From: JADGRF01 sp035274465 | GTDB lineage: Bacteria; Myxococcota_A; Polyangia; Polyangiales; JAFGIB01 | NCBI GenBank assembly: GCA_035274465.1 | Contig: DATEOF010000074.1 | Coordinates: 14,017-78,016 of the forward strand | Direction of reading: 5' to 3' | Length of the DNA stretch: 64,000 nucleotides | Shown here: one piece after another, positions 33,125 to 40,605 of the stretch | Numbering within the stretch: position 1 is the first letter of the stretch | Layout of the letters: each line of letters begins with the position of its first letter | Translations under genes and position numbers: made by a program | The notes under the pieces: model-generated | What the model was told of the DNA's origin: nothing | What the model saw: only the letters and a program-made list of their open reading frames with translations | The model's database searches: none

Positions 33125-33910
33125 CTATCCGGAGAACAGGTGCTGCAGCTTGCCGGTCCGCGCCAGCGCCAGGAGGTCCATGCTCCACGCCACCGCGCAG
33201 TGCACGCCCACGCCGCCCCAGATCGAGCCGGTGCGCAGCGCGATCGTACCGAGCGCGATGCCGGCCACGATCGAGCCCAGGCACTCGGCGAACGGCTTGC
33301 CGAGGTGGATCATCGCGTACGGCACCACCATCACGAACACCGCGAGCGAGCCGATGTAGCGCGCCAGCGAGAAGATCAAGAAGCCGCGGAAGAAGAACTC
33401 CAACATCAGGAACTGCAGGCCGTACGCCAGCTCCCAGATCAACAGCTGCGCCAGCGACTCGCCCGCGTAGTCGTACTTGGGATACGTGCGCAAGAACGCC
33501 TTGGTGGTCGAGGCCCAGTACACGAACGGCGCGACCACGCACAGCATGCTGAAGTAGAGCGCGACGATGCGGCGGTTCTCGACGAAGCGCACGCCGAAGT
33601 CCGAGAGCGGCCGCTTGAGCACGAACCCGATGCAGAGCAGCGGCAGCAGGCCGAAGTTGAACAGCTTGAACAGCGCCCACCACAGGTGCGGGTGCAGCGT
33701 CGGGTAGGGCAGGCCGCTGAACAGCGCGCCGAGCGCGGGGAAGTCGCTCAGCGCGCGTTCCCCGCCGAAAAAACGCACCAAGACGAGTGAAACAGCGGCG
33801 GTGACGAGCACGCAGGCAGGGCGCGCGTCGGGTAGCGACTCAGTGCGATACTGGGCGTCGATCGCCCTCCACTGCTCGAGGGTAAGTGCGGTGAATAGGC
33901 GCTTCCACAT
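33125..33910 (-). CDS. CPBP-family intramembrane metalloprotease
   Basis: A 261-residue membrane protein with about seven helices. The family catalytic motifs are present: a glutamate motif LMLEFFFRGFLIFSLAR (E-x3-R form with one Glu), MIHLGKPFAE (FxxxH-like), and a third motif near GGVGVHCAVAWSMDLL. CPBP proteins (Rce1/Abi family) cleave after membrane segments or process prenylated and bacteriocin-related substrates. The usual EE pair is reduced to a single Glu. ATG 33910 is preferred; the longer frame adds non-hydrophobic residues without a ribosome site. Confidence 0.85.
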   Translation of the reverse strand: MWKRLFTALTLEQWRAIDAQYRTESLPDARPACVLVTAAVSLVLVRFFGGERALSDFPALGALFSGLPYPTLHPHLWWALFKLFNFGLLPLLCIGFVLKRPLSDFGVRFVENRRIVALYFSMLCVVAPFVYWASTTKAFLRTYPKYDYAGESLAQLLIWELAYGLQFLMLEFFFRGFLIFSLARYIGSLAVFVMVVPYAMIHLGKPFAECLGSIVAGIALGTIALRTGSIWGGVGVHCAVAWSMDLLALARTGKLQHLFSG

Positions 33911-34019
33911 CGCGAACGGCCGGCAGCATACACCGAGACTTCGTTCTGTTCGGCTTTGCTTGACTCCGGTCGTTTCTAGCTCCACGCTCGGGTCCCTTCG
34001 ATTGTTTTCCACGGTGGCT

Positions 34020-35357
34020 GTGAGCAGAACGCCCAACAAGAAACCCAGAAGGCGCCTGCGCAGAGTGGGCCAATTTTCGTTCGGTGACGGCGGGCTCAAG
34101 GTCAGCCGCTACGTGCTGAGCAACGGCTTGCGTGTGCTCCTGCTGGCCGACCCGTCCGCACCTGTGTTGAGTTATCACACCTGGTTTCGCGTCGGCTCGA
34201 AGCACGAGCAGCCCGGCAAGACCGGCCTCGCGCACCTGTTCGAGCACTTGATGTTCAACGAGACCAAGCACGTGCCGCGCGGGCAGCTGGACCGGTTGAT
34301 CGAGAGCGCGGGCGGCGAGACCAACGCGGCCACCTGGGTCGACTGGACGCACTACCATTCGGAGCTTCCGTCGAGCGAGCTGCCCTTGATCGTGCGGCTC
34401 GAGGCCGACCGCATGCAGCACCTGGTCCTGCGCAAGCCGCAGGTCGCCTCCGAGAAGGAAGTGGTCGCGAACGAGCGTCGCTTCCGCGTCGAGGACGACA
34501 TCGAAGGCCAGGTGAGCGAGCTGCTGTACGCCACCGCGTTCACGCGTCACCCATACCACTGGCCGACCATCGGCTGGATGGCGGACATCCAGGGCTTCAC
34601 GCCCGAGGACTGTGAGCGCTTTTATGAGACTTACTACGCGCCTAACAACGCGACCTTGATCATCGCCGGCGACCTGGACGAGGCGTCCGCCCTCGAATTG
34701 ATCGAGAAGCACTATGGTAAGATCCCGGCGGCGCGCCTGCCGCGCTTCGCGCCACCGAAGGAGCCCGTGCAACGCCGCGAGCGACACGTGCAGCTCGAAC
34801 GACCCACGCCCGCGCCCAAGCTCGCGCTGGGCTATCGCGCGCCTTCGTTCTGCGACCGCGACTACCCCGCGCTCGCGCTGGCCAACGACGTGCTGTTCGG
34901 CGGTCGTTCGTCGCGCCTGGTCTCGCGGTTGTTCCGCGACGAGGAGCTGGTCACCGACGCGCACGGCTCGGTGGCGCCGTTCGCCGACTCGGGGTTGTAC
35001 GAGATCTGGCTGTCGCTGCGCCCGGACAAGGAGCCGTCCACCGCGCTGCGCATCGTCGACGAAGAACTGGACAAGCTGCGGCGCAGACCCGTGACGCGCG
35101 CCGAGCTCGACAAGGTCAAGAACCGCATGGAGCTCGGTTTTCTGCAGGGCCTCGAGACGGCCTCGGGCAAGGCCGAACAGATCGGCTTCTTCGAGATCGT
35201 GATGGGCGACGGTAATGCGTTGTTCACGCGGCTCGACGCGCTGCGCAAGGTGACCGCGAAGGACATCCAGCGCGTGGCCAAGCAGTACTTCGATGCGCGG
35301 CGGCGCACGTGCATCAGCGTCGTGCCCGAACGCCAGAAGGCCGAGGTATCCGCGTGA
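34020..35357 (+). CDS. M16-family zinc peptidase, catalytic subunit
   Basis: A 445-residue pitrilysin-type peptidase, counted from GTG 34020 (GTG 34014 also possible). The inverted zinc motif HxxEH is intact: AHLFEHLMFNE, with His72, Glu75 and His76. The distal Glu lies in KEVVANERRFRVEDD. It has the two-domain M16 layout, with a C-terminal half from about 215 on. No signal is obvious. Its stop overlaps the GTG of a second M16 gene (GTGA), giving a heterodimer like the mitochondrial processing peptidase, in which only one subunit is catalytic. Confidence 0.92.
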   Translation: MSRTPNKKPRRRLRRVGQFSFGDGGLKVSRYVLSNGLRVLLLADPSAPVLSYHTWFRVGSKHEQPGKTGLAHLFEHLMFNETKHVPRGQLDRLIESAGGETNAATWVDWTHYHSELPSSELPLIVRLEADRMQHLVLRKPQVASEKEVVANERRFRVEDDIEGQVSELLYATAFTRHPYHWPTIGWMADIQGFTPEDCERFYETYYAPNNATLIIAGDLDEASALELIEKHYGKIPAARLPRFAPPKEPVQRRERHVQLERPTPAPKLALGYRAPSFCDRDYPALALANDVLFGGRSSRLVSRLFRDEELVTDAHGSVAPFADSGLYEIWLSLRPDKEPSTALRIVDEELDKLRRRPVTRAELDKVKNRMELGFLQGLETASGKAEQIGFFEIVMGDGNALFTRLDALRKVTAKDIQRVAKQYFDARRRTCISVVPERQKAEVSA

Positions 35358-36670
35358 GGACTGAAGGTACCGCACGCTATCAAACTCCGGGCGGCACGCT
35401 GCTGCTCGTCGAGCAAGAACACGCGCTGCCGCTGGTGCACATCAGCATCATACTGCGCACGGGCGCGGTGCACGATCCGCAAGGCCTGTCCGGCCTGACG
35501 CGCCTCACCGCGCGCATGCTGCGGATGGGCACGCGCAAGCTCGATCAAGCCAGCGTCGACGAGCGCATCGACGCGCTCGGCTCGCACCTCGGCATCGGTT
35601 GCGCCGCCAGCTACGTGCAGATCGGCGGCGCCGTGGTCGCGCACAACCTCGAGCCGTTCTTCGAGCTGGTGTGCGAGCTGATCAAGCACCCCGCGTTCCG
35701 CGCCAACGATCTGTCGCGCGCCAAGCGCGAGACCCAGGCCGAGCTGATGAGCATCTGCGACGACGATCGCGCGCTCGCCGCCCGGCACTTCCGCGCCTTC
35801 ACGCTCGGCCAACACCCCTACGGTCGGCCGATCGCCGGCACCTCGGCCAGCATCCAGCGCATCACCTCGCGCGCCGTGCGCGATCACTACAAGCGCCACT
35901 TCGTGAGCGGCAACGTGATCGTCGGCATGGCCGGCGCGGTCAAGCCCGAGCGCGCGTACGAGCTGGTCGAGAAGTACTTGACCTTGCCGCGCGGCAAGGC
36001 GCCCAAGGATCGCGTGCCGCCGCCGAACCTGCTCGGCAACGGCCGCCGCATCCTGATCGTCGACAAGCCCGAGCGCACGCAGACGCAGATCATCATCGGC
36101 ACGCTCGGCTCGCACGTCAGCGACCCGGACCACACCTCGCTGCAAGTCGCGAACGTGGTGTTCGGCGGGCTGTTCACGGCCCGGCTCACGCACGAGGTGC
36201 GTTCGGTGCGCGGCCTGTCGTACGGCGCCAGCTCCAGCCTCGGCCACGACCGCCAGCGCGAGCTGTGGTCGATGTGGACCTTCCCCAGCGCCAAGGACGC
36301 GAAGGGTTGCATCGACCTGCAACTGCGCCTGTACGACGACTGGATTCAAAAGGGCGTCACGCCCAGCGAGCTGCGCGTGGCCAAGAACTTCCTGATCAAG
36401 AGCCACGCCTTCGAGGTCGACACGGCCCAGAAGCGGCTCGATCAATCCGTGGAGAGCGAGCTCTTCGATCTACCGGCCGACTACCACTCGGGCTTCTCGG
36501 ACCGCGTGGCCCAGGTCACGCGCGACTCCGCCAACGCTGCTCTGCGCAAGCGCCTGTCGCGCCGCGATCAGGCGATCGTGGTGGTCGCCACGGCGCAGCA
36601 GCTACAACCGCAGCTGCGCAAGCTGCCGCGGGTCGCCGAGCTGCGCGTCGTGCCGTTCGACCGCGTCTGA
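35354..36670 (+). CDS. M16-family non-catalytic partner subunit
   Basis: A 438-residue M16 homologue starting at GTG 35354, translationally coupled to the catalytic gene. The fold is recognised from LLLVEQEHALPLVHISIILRTGAVHDP, GLSGLTRLTARMLRMGT and VRSVRGLSYGASSSLGHDR. The zinc motif position reads LTRLTARML, so both His and Glu are absent. It is probably a substrate-binding subunit completing the clam-shell chamber. Bacterial M16B pairs of this kind occur widely. Its stop touches the stop of the convergent Hpt-REC gene with no spacer. Confidence 0.9.
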   Translation: MRTEGTARYQTPGGTLLLVEQEHALPLVHISIILRTGAVHDPQGLSGLTRLTARMLRMGTRKLDQASVDERIDALGSHLGIGCAASYVQIGGAVVAHNLEPFFELVCELIKHPAFRANDLSRAKRETQAELMSICDDDRALAARHFRAFTLGQHPYGRPIAGTSASIQRITSRAVRDHYKRHFVSGNVIVGMAGAVKPERAYELVEKYLTLPRGKAPKDRVPPPNLLGNGRRILIVDKPERTQTQIIIGTLGSHVSDPDHTSLQVANVVFGGLFTARLTHEVRSVRGLSYGASSSLGHDRQRELWSMWTFPSAKDAKGCIDLQLRLYDDWIQKGVTPSELRVAKNFLIKSHAFEVDTAQKRLDQSVESELFDLPADYHSGFSDRVAQVTRDSANAALRKRLSRRDQAIVVVATAQQLQPQLRKLPRVAELRVVPFDRV

Positions 36671-37513
36671 TCAGCCGTGCTGCTTGCGGTGCGCTTCGAC
36701 GATGCGCGCCACGTCCTTGACCAGCGCGGTCGGGATGAACGGCTTGCGCAACCACGACACCGGGCCCGAAAGCTCGTTCTGCCAGCGCAGCTCGTCCTGA
36801 GTCGCTGCCGACAGGATGATGATCGGCACGGTCTCGGCGTAGCCACCGAGCAAGCGCGCCGCGGCGCAGAATTCCTTGCCGTTCATGTCCGGCATCATCG
36901 CGTCGGAGATCACCACGTCGAACTCGCGCAAGCGCATGGCATCCAGCGCATCGCGGCCCGCGGTGACGATCGTCGAGTCGAAGCCGCCGATGTCCGCCAG
37001 CGTCAGGCGCAACAGCCGCAGCGTGGTGGGATCGTCGTCCATCGCGAGCACGCGCAACGGTCCGCCGTCTTTGCTCTGGATCTGCGGCTTCTGGGGCAGC
37101 GCTTTCTTCTTGGCAGCCGTTGGCGGCGCCGATACGGGTGGAGCTGCGACAGGTGCCGCTGTGGGCTGCGGCGCGGCGGGCTGCGACGACGTGCTGCGCT
37201 TCCCTACCTCCTCGGCGGCATCGGCTAGCTTCGAGGCCAGCTGACCCAGCAGCGGCGGCGGCGACAAGCTCGCGCGTTGCTCGAGCTCGGCGGCCATGTC
37301 CGTGAGCTCCTTGTACCCATAACTACCCGCGATCCCGCGCAGCTTGTGACCCTCGACCTTGAGCGCTCTGCGCGCGCTCTCGTCGCCTGCCAGCAGCCGC
37401 TGTACCGCTTCGCGCAGAGTGTGTGCACGAGTCAGCAGGCCGGCTTCCATCTTTTGTTTGAGCTCGAGAAAGCGCGCTTCGAAGGCTTTCTTGCGCTCGT
37501 CGTCTTCGGCCAT
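36671..37513 (-). CDS. Hpt-REC hybrid phosphorelay protein
   Basis: A 280-residue two-domain signalling protein. The N-terminal helical domain (1-105) has the Hpt-like site His56 in LKVEGHKLRGIAGSYGYKEL. A Pro/Ala/Ser-rich linker covers 106-150. The receiver domain (153-275) has the acidic pair in VLAMDDDPTTLRLL, the phospho-acceptor Asp in DVVISDAMMPDMNGKEF, and the switch Lys in WLRKPFIPT. It has no output domain, so it probably relays phosphate to other proteins. It is divergent from a kinase-REC gene (89 bp), and the pair may act together. The cytoplasmic location is inferred. Confidence 0.87.
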   Translation of the reverse strand: MAEDDERKKAFEARFLELKQKMEAGLLTRAHTLREAVQRLLAGDESARRALKVEGHKLRGIAGSYGYKELTDMAAELEQRASLSPPPLLGQLASKLADAAEEVGKRSTSSQPAAPQPTAAPVAAPPVSAPPTAAKKKALPQKPQIQSKDGGPLRVLAMDDDPTTLRLLRLTLADIGGFDSTIVTAGRDALDAMRLREFDVVISDAMMPDMNGKEFCAAARLLGGYAETVPIIILSAATQDELRWQNELSGPVSWLRKPFIPTALVKDVARIVEAHRKQHG

Positions 37514-37602
37514 CGTTCCCCGCTATGCTCTGTCCCTGATGGTGCAACACGTTGTAAGCTAGTCGCTACGCCTCACTCGAAGTATATGCGAGGCGCTTCG
37601 TC

Positions 37603-39054
37603 ATGAGCGTAGACGATCCCGGCAAGAGAACGCGCGCCAGTGCCGAACCGGCTCCCATCAAGTCTATTCGCTCGCCCGCGGCTCTGGCTCAGACCAAGCA
37701 CGCATCGAACGGTCCTGAAGCGCATGCACCTACACGCGCCAGCGGTGGGATAGACGACGCCGACGCCGGCGAGCCGCCGAAGTCGCCCGCGTGGGAAGGC
37801 CCGAGCGGCGGCACGCTGATCGGCGACGCCTATCGCGTGGTCGGACCGCTCGGCCAAGGCGGCATGGGTGTGGTGGTTTTGGCGGTCGACGAGCGACTCG
37901 AGCGCGATGTGGCGATCAAGCTCATCCGTCCGGCGTTCACCCGCAATCAGAGCGCGCGCGAGCGCTTCTTGATCGAAGCCCGCGCCATGGCGCGCGTACG
38001 TCACGAGAACGTGGTCGAAATCTTCGCCTTCGGCGAGTTCGACAACACGCCGTACTTCGTCATGGAGTACGTGCCCGGCACCAACGTGGCGAATTGGCTG
38101 GACGACGGCCTGCTCGAAGATCGCTTGCCCTCGGTCGACGAGGCGCTGGGTTATCTCGATCAGGTGTGCCGCGGCGTGGCGGCCATCCACGCCTCGGGCG
38201 CGGTGCACGGCGACCTGAAGCCGAGCAACTTGCTGATCGGTCCGGCCTCGCGCGTCGCGGTCGCGGACATGGGCCTGTCGCGCTTGTTCGATCCGACCGG
38301 ACGTCTGGGAGATCACCCGATGGCGGGCACTCCCGCCTACATGGCCCCCGAGTTCGCGCGCACCGATCTATCGCGCGAGCTGGTGCAACGCGGCGACGTC
38401 TACGCGCTGGGCGTGATCGCATTCGAGATGCTGAGCGGCCATCAACCGTTCGCGATCGAGACCACCGCGGACATGTTGCTCGCGCACAGCACCGGCCGCC
38501 CTCCGCTGCCGAGTCAGTTTCGGCCCGAGCTGACCACCGCGTTCGACGAAGCGCTGCTCAACTCGCTGCGCTTCGACCCGATCGACCGCACGCCCTCGGC
38601 GGATGCCTTCCGGCGCGCGCTGCTCGAGGCGCGCGAGACGTTGACCTCGAGCTACAACTCCGTGCGCATCATCGTCGCCGACGACGACTCGGACTTTCTG
38701 GCGCTGGCGTCGGAAGCGCTGGCGTTCGGCTTTCCCGGCGCGCGCATCGAGACCTGTTCGGACGGCGAAGCGGCGCTGCGGGCCTGCGATCGCGAGCCAG
38801 CGTCACTGGCCGTGATCGATCTCGACATGCCCGGCCTCAACGGCGTCGAGCTGACCGCTGCGTTGCGGGCGAACTACAGCCTGCCGATCGTGGTCGTGAC
38901 TGCGTCGGGCGGCGCGCCCGATTGGCACTTGCTGTCCTCGCTCGGCGCGGACGGCTTCCTGGTCAAGCCGATCGATCCGTTCGCTCTCGTCGCACTGGCG
39001 CGCAAGGCGGTCGACGCAAAGAAGAAGCAGAGCCGCAAAGGCTCCAAACGCTGA
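37603..39054 (+). CDS. Ser/Thr protein kinase with C-terminal receiver domain
   Basis: A 483-residue fusion. After a disordered N-terminal 70 residues, a Hanks-type kinase covers about 76-345: GPLGQGGMGVVVLAV (G-loop), Lys106 in VAIKLIRP, the catalytic loop VHGDLKPSNLL (HGD replaces HRD, Asp204 kept), DMG (222-224) in place of DFG, and GTPAYMAPE. A complete receiver follows (354-475): IIVADDDSD, phospho-Asp406 in VIDLDMPGLNG, and Lys455 in FLVKPIDPF. No membrane helix is present. It joins Ser/Thr and two-component signalling in one chain; the divergent Hpt-REC protein is a candidate phosphodonor. Confidence 0.92.
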   Translation: MSVDDPGKRTRASAEPAPIKSIRSPAALAQTKHASNGPEAHAPTRASGGIDDADAGEPPKSPAWEGPSGGTLIGDAYRVVGPLGQGGMGVVVLAVDERLERDVAIKLIRPAFTRNQSARERFLIEARAMARVRHENVVEIFAFGEFDNTPYFVMEYVPGTNVANWLDDGLLEDRLPSVDEALGYLDQVCRGVAAIHASGAVHGDLKPSNLLIGPASRVAVADMGLSRLFDPTGRLGDHPMAGTPAYMAPEFARTDLSRELVQRGDVYALGVIAFEMLSGHQPFAIETTADMLLAHSTGRPPLPSQFRPELTTAFDEALLNSLRFDPIDRTPSADAFRRALLEARETLTSSYNSVRIIVADDDSDFLALASEALAFGFPGARIETCSDGEAALRACDREPASLAVIDLDMPGLNGVELTAALRANYSLPIVVVTASGGAPDWHLLSSLGADGFLVKPIDPFALVALARKAVDAKKKQSRKGSKR

Positions 39055-39060
39055 CCGTCT

Positions 39061-39104
39061 CTCACGGTGTAGTGGACGCGCATATATGCGCTTCCAATCG
39101 TGAG
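39061..39104. repeat. Nested palindrome between the kinase and DUF882 genes
   Basis: CTCACG (39061-39066) pairs with CGTGAG (39099-39104). Inside lies the perfect 14-base palindrome GCGCATATATGCGC at 39078-39091. It begins seven bases past the kinase stop and ends 59 bp before the next start. No T-run follows, so it may be an operator for the downstream gene or a weak terminator. Confidence 0.4.
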
Positions 39105-39162
39105 ATCGGTTCAAGTGTTTCGCGTGGGTTGGGTCCCAATTCGCGACTATCATCAAAGGGTC

Positions 39163-40212
39163 ATGCAGTCGCGTCGTACCACGATCATGATCCTGGCCCC
39201 GGGCCGCGACGCGATCAGTCTGGATCTGGATGTGTGGCGGCGACGCGTGCTGCCGTTGCTCTGCATGCCTTTGCTACTCGGCTTCGCGACCCAGCGTAGC
39301 TTCGGGGCGGGCGCCGACAAGGAGCTGCCGGCCGTGGCCATGGCCAGCCTGCAGCGGGCAGCGGAGGTGAACCAGCCCGTGGTGCAGCCGCCCGCCAAGC
39401 CGCAGCCGGCCGCCCTGCGCACGCTGATGACTGCGGTTCGCCCGGCCGAGGTGCCGCTCAAGGCCGGGCTGACCCCGGTCGCAGCCGCGGGCGGCAGCAT
39501 GCCCGAGCTGAGCGCTGGCAACACGATCAGCGTCAAGAGCATCCTCAAGGCGATCTCGGAGCGGCGCAAGGCCACCAGTGAGGTCGAGCCGAATGCCGTG
39601 CCGATCAACGGCGTGCTTCGCCTGCAGGCCCTGCACCTGGGCGAGACCATCTGCACGCGCCCGTTCGACGACCTCCTGCGTCCCGACGCCAAGGCGTTCT
39701 CCGACATCAACCACCTGATGCGCTGCCGCGTGACGGGCCACGAGATCGACATGGACCCGCGGCTGATCGGCATCCTGGTGCAGCTCAGCTCGATCTACGG
39801 TCGCACGCTGCAGCTGATCTCGGGCCACCGTGTGCCGGGCACCGTCCGCACCAGCGACACCAGCCAACACACGCTGGGACGCGCCGCCGACATCCGCATC
39901 CCGGGCGTGAGCATCAACGAGCTCAAGAAGGTGGCGATCAAGCTCGGCGCCCGCGGCGTCGGCCTGTACCCGGAGAAGGGCTTCGTGCACGTCGACGTGC
40001 GCGAAAAGCGTTACTACTGGGTGTGGACCGCGCGCGGCGGTGAGCAGGCGGACATGGGCTTCACGCCGCGGCGAGCTGCCAAGGCAGCGGCGGCGGCCAG
40101 CGACGACGAGGACGGCGAGCAGTCCGAGGGCGAGGCCGTCGACGCGCACGAACACGACGCGCAGGAGCACGAGACCGCAGCGCCGCCCGAGCCGAGCGGC
40201 GAGTCGCAGTAG
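39163..40212 (+). CDS. DUF882/M15-like murein peptidase
   Basis: A 349-residue exported or membrane-anchored protein with one N-terminal hydrophobic helix (VLPLLCMPLLLGFAT). The last 180 residues include the YcbK/DUF882 peptidase fold: LQLISGHRVPGTVR, then SQHTLGRAADIRIPG, which supplies the zinc His and Asp, and GFVHVDVREKRYYW for the final His. This family resembles M15 D-Ala-D-Ala peptidases and L,D-endopeptidases acting on peptidoglycan in the periplasm. The C-terminal 50 residues are Glu/Asp/His-rich and disordered. The start at 39163 follows AAAGGG by two bases; Met 39187 is an alternative. Confidence 0.83.
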   Translation: MQSRRTTIMILAPGRDAISLDLDVWRRRVLPLLCMPLLLGFATQRSFGAGADKELPAVAMASLQRAAEVNQPVVQPPAKPQPAALRTLMTAVRPAEVPLKAGLTPVAAAGGSMPELSAGNTISVKSILKAISERRKATSEVEPNAVPINGVLRLQALHLGETICTRPFDDLLRPDAKAFSDINHLMRCRVTGHEIDMDPRLIGILVQLSSIYGRTLQLISGHRVPGTVRTSDTSQHTLGRAADIRIPGVSINELKKVAIKLGARGVGLYPEKGFVHVDVREKRYYWVWTARGGEQADMGFTPRRAAKAAAAASDDEDGEQSEGEAVDAHEHDAQEHETAAPPEPSGESQ

Positions 40213-40605
40213 CCTCCTGCAGCCAATAGCTGCGGCAGCCGGTACTGCGGGCCGCGGGTGTGGTTTGCTGTACGCGCACCCGCCGGTGAAACGTTGCAGT
40301 TTGCAATCAGCGCCAAACAGAGGCGGCCGGAAAAACTAGGTCTTTCGCGCGACAATTGAGGCTGATGGGCGCGCGCTGGTCTCGCGCCATCGCTCACGCA
40401 TCGCGTCGCGTCCGCGGCCATTTCGAGCCAGATCCCGCCAAACCCCCGCGCCCCCGCTAGACGCCGGGCCGGCTTGGGGATAGCCCTGCATTCGGATGCG
40501 ACAGGGCTGCCAGCATTGCGGCCCATGCGACGCATGCGACTCTTCTGCGTGAGCTTTTCATGGACTTCGGGTAGAAGTACACACTTTGGGAGCAGAGGTT
40601 CACAC
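40213..40605 (+). other. 393-bp intergenic region with a stable hairpin ahead of the metzincin operon
   Basis: No gene is seen here. A stable structure lies at 40482-40508: AGCCCTG pairs with CAGGGCT, and an inner GCAT-TCGG-ATGC hairpin is nested within it. A smaller GCAGC/GCTGC hairpin is just after the upstream stop (40218-40232) and may help end the DUF882 transcript. The promoter of the two large metalloprotease genes should lie in this region, but no convincing boxes were identified. Confidence 0.4.
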
